Origin: Comamonas testosteroni
GTDB lineage: Bacteria > Pseudomonadota > Gammaproteobacteria > Burkholderiales > Burkholderiaceae_C
Direction: 5' to 3'
NCBI RefSeq assembly: GCF_003569915.1
Contig: NZ_KZ984461.1
Location: 1-64,000 of the forward strand
Length of the DNA: 64,000 nt
The position numbers and the translations under genes were made by a program. The notes beneath the pieces were generated by a model. The model was not told the DNA's origin. It ran no database searches and saw only the letters and a list, made by a program, of their open reading frames with translations. Every line of letters begins with the position of its first letter. Positions within the stretch are counted from its first letter, which is position 1. Below are positions 33,595 to 42,182 of this stretch, in pieces.

Positions 33595-33920
33595 CCGGCG
33601 GTCTTGGAAAACAGATTGATCACCAGCACGCCGCCAACGATCATGCCCATGCCTAGCAGCGCTGGGCCGTCGAGCTTCTGGCCCTGCCAGAAGTAGGCGA
33701 CGGTGGAGACCAGCACAATGCCCACGCCGGACCAGATGGCATAGGCCACGCCCGTGGGCACGGCGCGCAGGGTCAGCGCCAGCAGGTAAAACGAGATGCA
33801 GTAGCCCACTAGAGCAACGCCCGTGGGCACCAGCTTGGTAAAGCCGTCCGACTTGGCCAGAAACGAGGTGGCAATCACCTCGCAGATGATGGCCAGACCC
33901 AGATAGAGGTAATTTGTCAT
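33588..33920 (-). CDS. Small multidrug resistance exporter, EmrE type
   Basis: 110 residues from ATG 33920. Four transmembrane helices; the essential glutamate is in LAIICEVIATSFLAKSDGFT (E13 region). The YAIWSGVGIVLVS segment matches EmrE-type toxicant exporters rather than the guanidinium-exporting Gdx type, and no guanidine riboswitch is visible upstream. Functions as an antiparallel dimer exchanging protons for cationic drugs. It is convergent with the esterase gene, and the two coding regions overlap tail to tail. Confidence 0.88.
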   Translation of the reverse strand: MTNYLYLGLAIICEVIATSFLAKSDGFTKLVPTGVALVGYCISFYLLALTLRAVPTGVAYAIWSGVGIVLVSTVAYFWQGQKLDGPALLGMGMIVGGVLVINLFSKTAGH

Positions 33921-34000
33921 GGCAGGCACTGTAGTGGCACGGTGCGACCCGGATGCAAAACGGCCTGCAAATCCTTTTCCGCGAACGGTTTTGGGTTGTA

Positions 34001-34045
34001 GGCCGCTTCAGTCTATATCTTGTATAGGCTGAATGCTATTGATTA
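34001..34045 (-). repeat. Hairpin repeat, copy H
   Basis: On the minus strand: TAATCAATAGCATTCAGCCT, AT, spacer ACAAG, ATATAGACTGAAGCGGCC. It begins inside the TAA stop codon of the methionine aminopeptidase gene and forms its 3' end. Confidence 0.65.
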
Positions 34046-34849
34046 GATAGCGGCGTAACTCCCTGTGCCGTCGGGCCAGCGGGTCAGCACATCAAAGCCG
34101 GTTTCGGTCACCACCACCATATGTTCCCACTGGGCGGACAGCGACTTGTCGTTGGTAATCACCGTCCAGCCGTCCGACAGCTCGCGCGTGGCGGCCTTGC
34201 CTGCGTTGAGCATGGGCTCGATGGTGAAGATCATGCCGGGCTGCAACACCAGACCCTGGCCGGGCGTGCCATAGTGCAGCACCTGAGGCTCGTCGTGATA
34301 GACCTTGCCAATGCCGTGGCCGCAGTACTCGCGCACCACGGAAAAGCGCTCGCGCTGGGCCACGGTCTGGATGGCGTAGCCCACATCACCCAGCGTGGCA
34401 CCGGGCTTGACGGCTTGGATGCCGGCCAGCATGGCTTCATAGGTGGTGTCGACCAGGCGCTTGGCCAGATTGCTGGGCTGGCCCACGTAGTACATGCGGC
34501 TGGTGTCGCCAATCCAGCCCTCGGGCGTGGTGATGGCCACATCCACATTGATGATGTCGCCGTCCTTGAGGATTTGCTTGGCGTCGGGGATGCCGTGGCA
34601 GATCACATGGTTGACGGAGGTGCACACCGTCTTGGGAAAGCCGTAATAGCCCACATTGGTGGGAACGCATTTGAGCTCATCGACGATGAAGTCGTGGCAG
34701 AGCTTGTCCAGATGCTCGGTGCTCACGCCGGGCTGCACATGGGGCGTGAGCATGGCCAGCACCTGTGCGGCCAGCCCGCCTGCTTTGCGCGAGAGAAAAA
34801 TGTCCGTGGCGTCGTTGATGGGCACGACCTTCTGTTTGCCGCGCTTCAT
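34043..34849 (-). CDS. map: Type I methionine aminopeptidase (paired with a ParD-like gene)
   Basis: 268 residues. ATG 34849 overlaps the stop of the upstream ParD-like gene (ATGA); the longer open frame upstream is antisense-free extension without merit. All metal ligands are present: the two Asp in INVDVAITTPEGWIGDTSR, His in REYCGHGIG, Glu in IFTIEPML and Glu in SAQWEHMVVVTETG, plus NHVICHGIPD. The enzyme removes the initiator methionine. The housekeeping map gene of betaproteobacteria normally lies near rpsB, so this is probably a second copy whose expression is tied to the ParD-like protein. Confidence 0.9.
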   Translation of the reverse strand: MKRGKQKVVPINDATDIFLSRKAGGLAAQVLAMLTPHVQPGVSTEHLDKLCHDFIVDELKCVPTNVGYYGFPKTVCTSVNHVICHGIPDAKQILKDGDIINVDVAITTPEGWIGDTSRMYYVGQPSNLAKRLVDTTYEAMLAGIQAVKPGATLGDVGYAIQTVAQRERFSVVREYCGHGIGKVYHDEPQVLHYGTPGQGLVLQPGMIFTIEPMLNAGKAATRELSDGWTVITNDKSLSAQWEHMVVVTETGFDVLTRWPDGTGSYAAI

Positions 34850-35106
34850 TGCAGACCTCCGACCAGTCGCACGGGGCGGGGGCGGCGCAAGGCGGCGTCC
34901 TCGGCTTGCTTTTGCTGGAGCAGGTCCTGCTCGGCCTGTTGCAGCAGCAGTGCGCAGATGCCTTCGTAGTTGAGCTGAGGGTGATGCTCTGCCATCTGGC
35001 CCACACGCAGCCAGTGCTCGGCCTGTGCATTGATGGAGCGGCCCAAAGCCGCGCTGGAGAGTCGCACCTGATCGTGCAACTGGTCTGAAATTTTGACGAT
35101 TCCCAT
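34846..35106 (-). CDS. ParD-like ribbon-helix-helix protein
   Basis: 86 residues. GIVKISDQLHDQVRLSSAAL-GRSINAQAEHWLRVGQMAE is a ribbon-helix-helix DNA-binding domain matching the ParD-like antitoxin family; the C-terminal half is Gln/Leu-rich and helical. No toxin of the ParE type follows. Instead the overlapping downstream gene is a methionine aminopeptidase. A perfect inverted repeat lies 20 bases upstream of its start and would serve as its operator. Likely role: autorepressor of the pair; whether it also binds the peptidase is unknown. Confidence 0.75.
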   Translation of the reverse strand: MGIVKISDQLHDQVRLSSAALGRSINAQAEHWLRVGQMAEHHPQLNYEGICALLLQQAEQDLLQQKQAEDAALRRPRPVRLVGGLQ

Positions 35107-35125
35107 GGCCGCGGATCATACTGTG

Positions 35126-35149
35126 AATATACGTTTCGTATATTGACAA
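35126..35149 (-). promoter_or_regulatory. Palindromic operator and -35 box of the ParD-like/map operon
   Basis: AATATACG-TTT-CGTATATT (35126-35144) is a perfect inverted repeat with 8-bp arms, partly overlapping a TTGTCA -35-like box at 35144-35149 on the minus strand. It lies 20-38 bases before the ParD-like start codon, where a ribbon-helix-helix autorepressor would bind. The -10 element is not clear. Confidence 0.6.
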
Positions 35150-35247
35150 ACGGCAATTGCATCTTTGCGGCAGCGGACTTTTGTGGGGCTGACATGCGCG
35201 TGTCATCAAGGCATGATCCCGTCGCAGCAAAAAACGCTGTGTTTGAA

Positions 35248-35300
35248 AAAATTTGATAGCAATACACGCATATTGATGAAGGACTTGCGCGTGGTTTTGC
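35248..35300 (+). repeat. Hairpin repeat, copy O
   Basis: AATTTGATAGCAATACACGC, spacer, GAAGGACTTGCGCGTGGTTT. The arms CACGC and GCGTG pair. It shares the AAGGACT core. Confidence 0.6.
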
Positions 35301-35364
35301 CAATAATCTGCAAGACTTTTACTGCGTTGGGCAGTGAGTGCTTCTTCAGGTCTTATAAAAGATA

Positions 35365-35415
35365 TATATCACCTATTTTGGGTATATCCCTATTAGGTTT
35401 CTTGCTATCAAATTG
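35365..35415 (-). repeat. Hairpin repeat, copy N
   Basis: On the minus strand: CAATTTGATAGCAAGAAACC, TAATAGGGATATACCC, AAAATAGGT. The arms AACCTA / TAGGT pair around an inner GGGATATACCC stem. Confidence 0.6.
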
Positions 35416-35497
35416 AAAGAACAATGAGTGCGGGCCAGTCGGCAGATCGCCGCTCTGGCATCCAGTCAATGCAAGGCATACCAGAGCAAGGCCATCC

Positions 35498-36892
35498 ATG
35501 GAAAACGCAGTCAAACAGGCAGATCAGGGCGAGCCGCCCGTGGCGCAGCACGAGGGCGGCAAGCCTGATGCAGCACTAGAGGCCGCCGCAGCCAAGTCGC
35601 ACCACGATCATCCGGCCCGCATTGTGGTGGTGGGTGGCGGCGTAGCGGGTCTGGAAGTGGCCACGGCGCTGGGCAAGCTGGGCAGCGACTGCATCGAATC
35701 CGTCACGCTGGTGGACAGCGACTCCGCCCATGTCTGGAAGCCCATGCTGCACACGATTGCGGCGGGCACGCGGGATCTGGCCCAGCAGCAGACCACTTAT
35801 CTGGCACAGGCCACGGACGCCCACTTTGCCTACCAGCCCGGCGAGATGTGCGGCCTGGACCGCGAAGCGCATGAAATCTTGCTGGCTCCCATTCATGCCC
35901 CCGACGGGCGTGAGCTGGTGCCCGGCCGCCGCCTGCCGTATGACAAGCTGGTCATCGCCGTGGGCAGCGGTGCCAATGATTTCGGCACGCCCGGCGTGCA
36001 TGAGCACTGCTTCATGATCGACTCGCGCCGCAAGGCGGATGCTTTCAACCAGGAAATTCGCCTGCGCATGGTCAGCTGCATGGCCAGCGGTGAGCAATTG
36101 CAAGTCGCCATCGTGGGCGGCGGTGCCACAGGGGTGGAACTGGCGGCAGAGCTGGTGCAGCTTGCCGAGTGTGCGACGGCTTATGGCGTGCTGGGCGAGG
36201 CGGCCAAATTCCGCATCGTGCTGATAGAGGCGGGCTCGCGCCTGCTGCCCAGCTTTCCCGAAGAGATCTCGGAAGCCACGCGTCTGCGCCTGCAGGCGCT
36301 GGGCGTGTCCGTGGTTGTGGGCGGGCGCGTCAAGCGGGCGACGCAAGAAGGGTTTGAGCTGGGCAATGGCGAGCTGATCCCGGCCAGCCTGCGGGTTTGG
36401 GCGGCTGGCGTGAAAGCGCCCGAGTTCCTGACCCGGCTGGACTTGCAGACCACGCGCAGCAATCAACTGGTGGTCAATGACGAAATGCAGACCAGCGACC
36501 CTGACATCTATGCGCTGGGCGACTGCGCCAGCTATACTTTGCCCGGCCAGGAAGCACCTTTGCCGCCCACGGCGCAGGTGGCGCACCAGCAGGCACGCTA
36601 TCTGATCGAGACCCTACCCCATGTGCTGGAGCGCCCCGGTGCCAAGCCCGTGGGCTTTGCCTACCGAGACTTTGGCGCGCTGGTGTCGCTGGCGCAGTAC
36701 GACGCCTATGGCTCGCTGGGCAAGTTTGGCCTGTTCAACGGCGGCGTGATTCGCGGGCGTCTGGCCATGCTCAGCCACATCATGCTGTACCGCTCGCACC
36801 AGGCGCGGCTTTACGGCTTCTGGCGCGGCGGGCTGCTGTGGCTGATTGACCTGATGAATTCGCGCCTGCGCCCTTCGATCCGGCTGGACTGA
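35498..36892 (+). CDS. ndh: Type II NADH:quinone oxidoreductase
   Basis: 464 residues from ATG 35498. Two dinucleotide-binding motifs are present: FAD site RIVVVGGGVAGLEVATALG (about 41-59) and NADH site VAIVGGGATGVELAAELV. The FAD-closing motif is DIYALGDCASY. The C-terminal part (LAMLSHIMLYRSHQARLYGF, then WRGGLLWLIDLM) provides the amphipathic membrane anchor typical of NDH-2. The enzyme passes electrons from NADH to quinone without pumping protons. A 40-residue His/Ala-rich N-terminal extension is unusual. Its end is 9 bases from the end of the convergent phospholipase gene. Confidence 0.88.
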   Translation: MENAVKQADQGEPPVAQHEGGKPDAALEAAAAKSHHDHPARIVVVGGGVAGLEVATALGKLGSDCIESVTLVDSDSAHVWKPMLHTIAAGTRDLAQQQTTYLAQATDAHFAYQPGEMCGLDREAHEILLAPIHAPDGRELVPGRRLPYDKLVIAVGSGANDFGTPGVHEHCFMIDSRRKADAFNQEIRLRMVSCMASGEQLQVAIVGGGATGVELAAELVQLAECATAYGVLGEAAKFRIVLIEAGSRLLPSFPEEISEATRLRLQALGVSVVVGGRVKRATQEGFELGNGELIPASLRVWAAGVKAPEFLTRLDLQTTRSNQLVVNDEMQTSDPDIYALGDCASYTLPGQEAPLPPTAQVAHQQARYLIETLPHVLERPGAKPVGFAYRDFGALVSLAQYDAYGSLGKFGLFNGGVIRGRLAMLSHIMLYRSHQARLYGFWRGGLLWLIDLMNSRLRPSIRLD

Positions 36893-36901
36893 GGCTCGCC
36901 G

Positions 36902-38569
36902 CTAGAGCAGACCCTCGATGGGCAGCCAGCTCAGCACCCGCACCAGCAGTCGCTTGAACCAGCTGGTTCCGGGGTCGTGGCTGAAGACCTGCTCCTCATG
37001 CGGGGGCTGCGGGCTCTGCCCCGTCCAGGTCAGCCTGTTGCGCTCATCAAGCTGAACCTTGTAGGCCATGCGCGGCAGATGCTCATTCAGCGTTTCGCTG
37101 ACCTGGCGCGCCATGCCCGAGTGCTCGATGACCACGCCCAGCTCGGTATTGAGCTTGGCTGAGCGCGGGTCGAAGTTGAAGGAGCCGACAAACAGCTGCT
37201 TGTCATCCACGGAAAAAGTCTTGGCATGCAGACTGGCCCCCGAGCTGCCGGGACTGCCTGAGCTGCCCGTGCCGCTGCCGCTGAGCGCTGCGGGAGAGGA
37301 AGGCTCGCGCTTGCCCTCGGCGCGCAGCTTGCTTGCCACCTTGGCTGCGGCAGACTGGGGCTGCAGGTTCACCTCGCGGCGCATTTCGTACAGCTCCACG
37401 CCCATCTTGAGCAGGGGCTTGCGATATTTCTCATAGCCCGCATGGACCACGGCAACGTCCGTGGCTTCCAGGCTGTTGGTCAGAATGCGCACGCGCACGC
37501 CCTGTTTGCGCATTTGCTCGAAGGCATCCACCCCGGCCTGCGTAGGCACAAAATAGGGTGAGACCACTTCCAGCACCTGCTGCGGCTGCCCGACCGCGGG
37601 CGCAAGTAGGGACAGAAACAGCTCATTCTCGTCCACTTCGCTGAGCACCTTGGCCGGGTCGTCGTTGATCAGCGTGGTCTGGGCCCATTCCAGCGGCAAA
37701 GTGCCGGCCAGCAGCTCCTGGCTGAAGCGGCTTTGGCGTACTGCCTCCACATAGGCCTGGGATTCGGGCCGGTTCACATCGCTGTGCAGCCCTTGGTAGA
37801 TTTGCTCCACAGCGCGCTCGGGCATGGGCGGCAAAATGGCCGAGACCGGGTAGGCCGAGACACTGTTCCAGTACCGATCAAAGCCGCTGGCGATGTCATG
37901 CACGACAGAGCCTGTGGTGACCACATCGAGGTCGGCGAACAGCACGCCGTCGGTGGCGGCAAAGTATTCGTCGCCCACATTGCGCCCGCCCACGATGGAG
38001 GCGGCCGAGTCCACCGTATAGCTCTTGTTGTGCATGCGCCGCTGCGTGCGCGAGAAGTCGGTGACGTAACCAATCGCCTTGGGCGTGCGCTGCGCAAAGG
38101 GGTTGAACAGGCGCACTTCCAGATTCGGGTGCTGATCGAGCGCGGCAAGGATGGTGTCCATGCCGCCGGTGCCGCCATCATCCAGCAGCAGGCGCACGCG
38201 CACGCCGCGATCGGCCGCGTTCAGCAACTCATCAAGCAGCAGGTGGCCCGTGGTGTCATTGCGCCAGATGTAGTACTGCACATCCAGCGTGCGCTGCGCG
38301 GCGCGGGCCAGCAGCGCCCGGGCCGCAAAAGCGTCATAGGCGTCGGCCAGAAAGTAGATGCCGCTCTTGCCGGGGTGGATGTCTTCGTACGGGGCCAGGG
38401 CCTTGCCCAGCTGCGTCTGCCTGGATTCCTGTTCGCTGATGGAGAAACTGTCCGTGCGCGGCGGCATGGGAGGCAGGCCGCAGCCTGCAAGCAGGCTGGC
38501 CAGCAGCACCGTGGTTGCCGCTGTCTGCCAGCGTGAAAAAGCAAAGTGCGCGGCCCTTGTGTATTGCAT
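36902..38569 (-). CDS. Phospholipase D-family lipoprotein, ClsC-like
   Basis: 555 residues. Lipobox LLAGC (Cys30) predicts a lipoprotein. Two HKD motifs are complete: H180-K182-D187 (MHNKSYTVD) and H448-K450-D455 (LHAKTFSVDD), with GGRN and GSFNFDPRS after them. This resembles cardiolipin synthase C (YmdC), which makes cardiolipin from phosphatidylglycerol and phosphatidylethanolamine. A Ser/Gly/Pro-rich linker at 422-446 just before the second HKD is an insertion relative to the core. No ymdB-like partner gene is next to it. Confidence 0.85.
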   Translation of the reverse strand: MQYTRAAHFAFSRWQTAATTVLLASLLAGCGLPPMPPRTDSFSISEQESRQTQLGKALAPYEDIHPGKSGIYFLADAYDAFAARALLARAAQRTLDVQYYIWRNDTTGHLLLDELLNAADRGVRVRLLLDDGGTGGMDTILAALDQHPNLEVRLFNPFAQRTPKAIGYVTDFSRTQRRMHNKSYTVDSAASIVGGRNVGDEYFAATDGVLFADLDVVTTGSVVHDIASGFDRYWNSVSAYPVSAILPPMPERAVEQIYQGLHSDVNRPESQAYVEAVRQSRFSQELLAGTLPLEWAQTTLINDDPAKVLSEVDENELFLSLLAPAVGQPQQVLEVVSPYFVPTQAGVDAFEQMRKQGVRVRILTNSLEATDVAVVHAGYEKYRKPLLKMGVELYEMRREVNLQPQSAAAKVASKLRAEGKREPSSPAALSGSGTGSSGSPGSSGASLHAKTFSVDDKQLFVGSFNFDPRSAKLNTELGVVIEHSGMARQVSETLNEHLPRMAYKVQLDERNRLTWTGQSPQPPHEEQVFSHDPGTSWFKRLLVRVLSWLPIEGLL

Positions 38570-38605
38570 GGGGCGAGTATGCCTTAGCGACTTTCAGAGG
38601 CCCTG

Positions 38606-40213
38606 TCAGGTCAGCTTGACGGGGCCGGGTCGGCCATCCTCCACCACGAACCTGGCCAGCGAATAGACGCTGCTGTCGGCCTTGAGCGGGTCGGTGACGG
38701 CGCGCAGTTCGGTGGTCATGGACTGGGGCGTGATCTCGATCAGGCTGTAGCCGCGCTCCTCGCAGCGGGCGTAGAGCACCTGCGGGTTGCTGGCGACGAT
38801 GGCATCGACGCGCGCCTGCGTGGTGCCGCTGTGCGAGCTGATGGAGGTGCCGCAGAACTCGCTGGCGATAACGGGGTTGCCCCTGTCGGGCACCTGATCG
38901 GCTTGAGCCGGTATGGCGCAGACATAGTTCTGGTGAATATCGCCGCCCAGCAGCACGCTGTTGCGCGGCTGGTTTTCGATGATCTGGTTGACCAGACGCT
39001 GACGCGCTTCGGGGTAGCCGTCCCAGCTGTCGGTCGATTGTTTGCCGTTGGGGTGCTTGCGGGCCGAAAACAGCGTGGTCTGCACCAGCGTGCTCCAGCG
39101 CGTGGCGTCTGCGGCTTTGCGTCCATCGGCCTGCAACTGCTTTGCCAGCCAGCGCTCCTGATCCCAGCCCAGAAAGCTGCGGGCCGGGTCATGCAAATCG
39201 GTGCAGGTCTGCGGGTCCACAGTGCCCGTGCTGGCCTTGCCTTCGGGGCGGCAGGCCTGCAGGTCGCGGTACTGGCGGCCATCCATCAGGTGCAGACGTG
39301 CCAGCTGCCCCCAGTTCAGCGTGCGGTACAGAGCCAGTCCCGGCTGATTGCGCTGCAGCGCGCTGGCGCGCAGCGGCATGTTTTCGTAAAACGCCTGCCA
39401 CGCGGCATTTCGCTTTGCTAAAAAGTGAGCAGGGTCTCCGCGTCCGTATTGGCCTGCATAGTCGTTTTCTACCTCATGGTCATCCCAGATAACCGACCAG
39501 TTGCACACGGCGTGCACGGCCTGCAGGTTGGCGTCGCTTTTGTGCAGCGCATAGCGGTCGCGGTAGTCCTGCAAGGTCTGGGCGGTGCGCAGCGGCTGCG
39601 GCCGGGCCAGCCCTTCGGGCTTGGCAGGCTGGGCGTATTCATAGATGTAGTCGCCCAGAAACAGCACCAGGTCTGGCGCGGCCTGCGCGGCATCGGCCCA
39701 TGAGGTGTAAAAGCCATGCTCCCAGCGCTGGCAGGAAGCCACGGCCATGCGCAGCTTTTTGACATCGGCACCCGCAGCAGGGGCAGTGCGGCAGCGGCCC
39801 GTTGGGCTGAAGGCATCGCCACATCGGAAGCGATAGAAATACCAGCGGTCCGGGCTCAGGCCATTGACCTGTACATGCACGGCATGGCCTTGATCGGGCT
39901 GGGCCGTGGTTTGGCCTTTGGCCACGCTCTGGCCAAACTGCGCATCATGCGCCACTTCCCAGTGCACGGTCTGCGCGGCAAGGTCGGGCACTGTGTCGGT
40001 GCCCAGATAGTTGAGCGGCGCGGTCAGCCGGGTCCAGATCAGGATGTTGTCGGGCTCGGGGTCGCCTGCGGCAATGCCCAGCGTGAAGGGGTTGTGCGCG
40101 AGCTTCTCGCCAGCGCGAGCCCAGGCGGGCAGGGCGCCCAGTGCGGTGGCAAGGCTGGAGGCGATCAGAAAGCGACGGCGCTCCAGCGTGGGAGTGAAAG
40201 AGTTCGGATGCAT
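38606..40213 (-). CDS. phoD: Alkaline phosphatase D, Tat-exported
   Basis: 535 residues from ATG 40213; the frame opens at a TTG at 40264. The twin-arginine signal is LERRRFLIASSLATALGALP with cleavage after AWA. PhoD-family motifs: GIAAGDPEPDNILIWTRL, the metal-binding ASCQRWEHGFYTSWAD, FLGDYIYEY, IWDDHEVENDY and LGGDIHQNYV. These Fe/Ca-dependent phosphatases release phosphate from diesters and monoesters, usually under phosphate starvation. No pho box was recognised in the short upstream stretch. It lies 36 bases behind the phospholipase gene on the same strand. Confidence 0.9.
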   Translation of the reverse strand: MHPNSFTPTLERRRFLIASSLATALGALPAWARAGEKLAHNPFTLGIAAGDPEPDNILIWTRLTAPLNYLGTDTVPDLAAQTVHWEVAHDAQFGQSVAKGQTTAQPDQGHAVHVQVNGLSPDRWYFYRFRCGDAFSPTGRCRTAPAAGADVKKLRMAVASCQRWEHGFYTSWADAAQAAPDLVLFLGDYIYEYAQPAKPEGLARPQPLRTAQTLQDYRDRYALHKSDANLQAVHAVCNWSVIWDDHEVENDYAGQYGRGDPAHFLAKRNAAWQAFYENMPLRASALQRNQPGLALYRTLNWGQLARLHLMDGRQYRDLQACRPEGKASTGTVDPQTCTDLHDPARSFLGWDQERWLAKQLQADGRKAADATRWSTLVQTTLFSARKHPNGKQSTDSWDGYPEARQRLVNQIIENQPRNSVLLGGDIHQNYVCAIPAQADQVPDRGNPVIASEFCGTSISSHSGTTQARVDAIVASNPQVLYARCEERGYSLIEITPQSMTTELRAVTDPLKADSSVYSLARFVVEDGRPGPVKLT

Positions 40214-40292
40214 GGCGATGCTGTTGTGATTTGAAGCCGGTGTGCCCAGTATGGCGCTGGACAACAGGCATCGCCAGAGTGTGATGCGTGCT

Positions 40293-41270
40293 TTACGCGT
40301 TGACCATCACCAGCTTGCCTTGCACCTGGCGCGAGCCCATGCGCTCATAGGCGGCAAATAGCTCGTTCATGGGCATGGTGCGGTCAATCACGGGCTTGAT
40401 CTTGCCCTGGCCGTACCACTGGGCCAGCTCCTGCATCATGGCGGCGTTGTTCTGCGGTTCGCGCTTGGCAAAGTCGCCCCAGAAGACGCCGACCAGCGAT
40501 GCGCCCTTGAGCAGTGGCAGGTTCAGCGGCAGCGCGGGAATGGGGCCGGACGCAAAGCCGATGATGAGGTAGCGACCGCGCCAGGCGATGGAGCGGAAGG
40601 CGGGCTCGGCAAAGTCGCCGCCCACGGGGTCATAGATCACATCGGGGCCTTTACCGTCCGTGGCGGCCTTGATGGCTTCGCGCAGATCGCCCTGGCTGTA
40701 GTTGATGGTTGCGTCCGCGCCTTGCTCTTTGCACAGCGCGCATTTTTCATCGGTCGAAGCGGCTGCAATCACACGCGCACCGGCAGCCTTGGCAATCTGG
40801 ATGGCGGCGGTGCCCACGCCACCGGCTGCGCCCAGCACCAGAACAGTCTCGCCTGCCTTGAGTTGGCCTCGGTCGATCAGCGCATGGTGCGATGTCGCAT
40901 AGGTCATGATGAAAGCCGCTGCGTCCACAAACGGGAAGGACTCAGGCAGCGGCATGCACATCGCAGCCGGTGCCAGCGTGTGCGTGGCAAAACCGCCGGT
41001 GCCGGACAGGCAGGCTACGTTCTGCCCCACCTTGAGGTGCTTGACGCCTTCACCCACGGCCTGCACCACGCCTGCGTATTCGGAACCAGGCACAAAAGGC
41101 AGTGGGGGCTTGATTTGGTACTTGTTCTGCACGATCAGCAGGTCCGGAAAGTTCAGGCTGGCGGCCTTGACTTCCAGCAGCACCTGGCCGGGGCCGGGCT
41201 GGGGCGTGGGAAGTTCGGTCCATTCCAGGGTTTCAACGCCGGTAGGGGTAGTGCAAAGCCAAGCGTGCAT
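40293..41270 (-). CDS. NADPH:quinone oxidoreductase-like zinc-independent alcohol dehydrogenase
   Basis: 325 residues from ATG 41270 with CAGGAG upstream. Medium-chain dehydrogenase fold: an N-terminal GroES-like domain (VKAASLNFPDLLIVQNKYQ, FVPGSEYAGVV) and a Rossmann domain with VLVLGAAGGVGTAAIQIAKA. The zinc-binding cysteines of alcohol dehydrogenases are absent, placing it with quinone oxidoreductase (QOR). It probably reduces quinones or enones with NADPH. YDPVGGDFAEPAFRSIAWRG, RYLIIGFASG is a QOR hallmark. No operon partner; divergent from surE. Confidence 0.85.
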   Translation of the reverse strand: MHAWLCTTPTGVETLEWTELPTPQPGPGQVLLEVKAASLNFPDLLIVQNKYQIKPPLPFVPGSEYAGVVQAVGEGVKHLKVGQNVACLSGTGGFATHTLAPAAMCMPLPESFPFVDAAAFIMTYATSHHALIDRGQLKAGETVLVLGAAGGVGTAAIQIAKAAGARVIAAASTDEKCALCKEQGADATINYSQGDLREAIKAATDGKGPDVIYDPVGGDFAEPAFRSIAWRGRYLIIGFASGPIPALPLNLPLLKGASLVGVFWGDFAKREPQNNAAMMQELAQWYGQGKIKPVIDRTMPMNELFAAYERMGSRQVQGKLVMVNA

Positions 41271-41399
41271 GGAAGAGTCTCCTGATCTTTGTATGGTGGT
41301 TGGAAAGCGGTGAAAGAGTGATTGACGATGATAGAAGTGTGGTGCGGATGCTGCGTGTCTCTGTCGTGACGTGTGAGCCGCCTACAATCCGCAGCATCC

Positions 41400-42182
41400 A
41401 TGAAGATTCTTATTTGCAATGACGACGGCTTCCAGGCCCCCGGCATCGTGGCTTTGCACGATGCGCTGCGTACCGTGGCAGACGTCGAAGTGGTGGCGCC
41501 GGAGCACAACAACAGCGCCAAGTCGAATGCATTGACGCTGAATGCGCCTCTGTATGTGCACAAGGCCTACAACGGCTTTCGCTACATCAACGGTACTCCA
41601 GCCGACTGCGTGCACATCGCTCTGACGGGGCTGCTGGGCTACCGCCCCGACCTCGTGGTCTCCGGCATCAACAACGGCGCCAATATGGGCGACGACACGA
41701 TTTACTCCGGCACCGTGGGCGCGGCCATGGAAGGTTATCTTTTCGGCATTCCGGCCATCGCCTTCTCGCAGGTGGACAAGGGCTGGGGCGAGCTGGAAGC
41801 CGCTGCCGCCACCGCCCGCCAGATGGTGCAGGAAATGATGGCCCAGCAGCTGATTGGAACGGCACCCTGGCTGCTTAATGTGAATATTCCGAACATGCCG
41901 CTGTCTGCGCTCAAGCCTGTCAAGCTGTGCCGTCTGGGCCGCCGCCATGCGGCAGAGCAGGCCATTGTTCAGCAAAGCCCGCGTGGCGAGACCATGTACT
42001 GGATCGGCAGCGCCGGTCCGGCCAAAGATGGCTCCGAAGGCACGGATTTCCACGCCACAGCCCATGGCCATGTCGCCATGACGCCACTGAAAGTGGATTT
42101 GACCGACCACGACAACCTGGGCTACTGGGCGCAGACGGCCAGCAAGCTGGCAGGCGTGGCTGCAACGGCGGTGGCATCGTGA
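41400..42182 (+). CDS. surE: 5'/3'-nucleotidase SurE
   Basis: 260 residues from ATG 41400, beginning MKILICNDDGFQAPGI with the metal-binding Asp pair (8-9). Further SurE marks: VVAPEHNNSAKSNALTLN, NGTPADCVHIAL, LVVSGINNGANMGDDTIYSG, TVGAAMEG. It removes phosphate from nucleoside 5'- and 3'-monophosphates in stress or stationary phase. It is the first gene of surE-pcm-nlpD, and its stop overlaps the pcm GTG start by 4 bases. Confidence 0.95.
   Translation: MKILICNDDGFQAPGIVALHDALRTVADVEVVAPEHNNSAKSNALTLNAPLYVHKAYNGFRYINGTPADCVHIALTGLLGYRPDLVVSGINNGANMGDDTIYSGTVGAAMEGYLFGIPAIAFSQVDKGWGELEAAAATARQMVQEMMAQQLIGTAPWLLNVNIPNMPLSALKPVKLCRLGRRHAAEQAIVQQSPRGETMYWIGSAGPAKDGSEGTDFHATAHGHVAMTPLKVDLTDHDNLGYWAQTASKLAGVAATAVAS

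Larger units (their letters stand above)
35150..35497. other. Leader of the NDH-2 gene, containing two hairpin repeats
   Basis: No gene is visible in about 350 bases between the divergent map and NDH-2 operons. The stretch is AT-rich and contains repeat copy O (plus) and copy N (minus), which face each other about 65 bases apart. AAGGCC lies before the NDH-2 start. Confidence 0.5.

Noticed and set aside
33921..34000. Possible guanidine riboswitch before the SMR exporter
   Set aside because: The gap is too short and has no matching conserved loops; the protein itself is of the EmrE type rather than the guanidinium exporter type.
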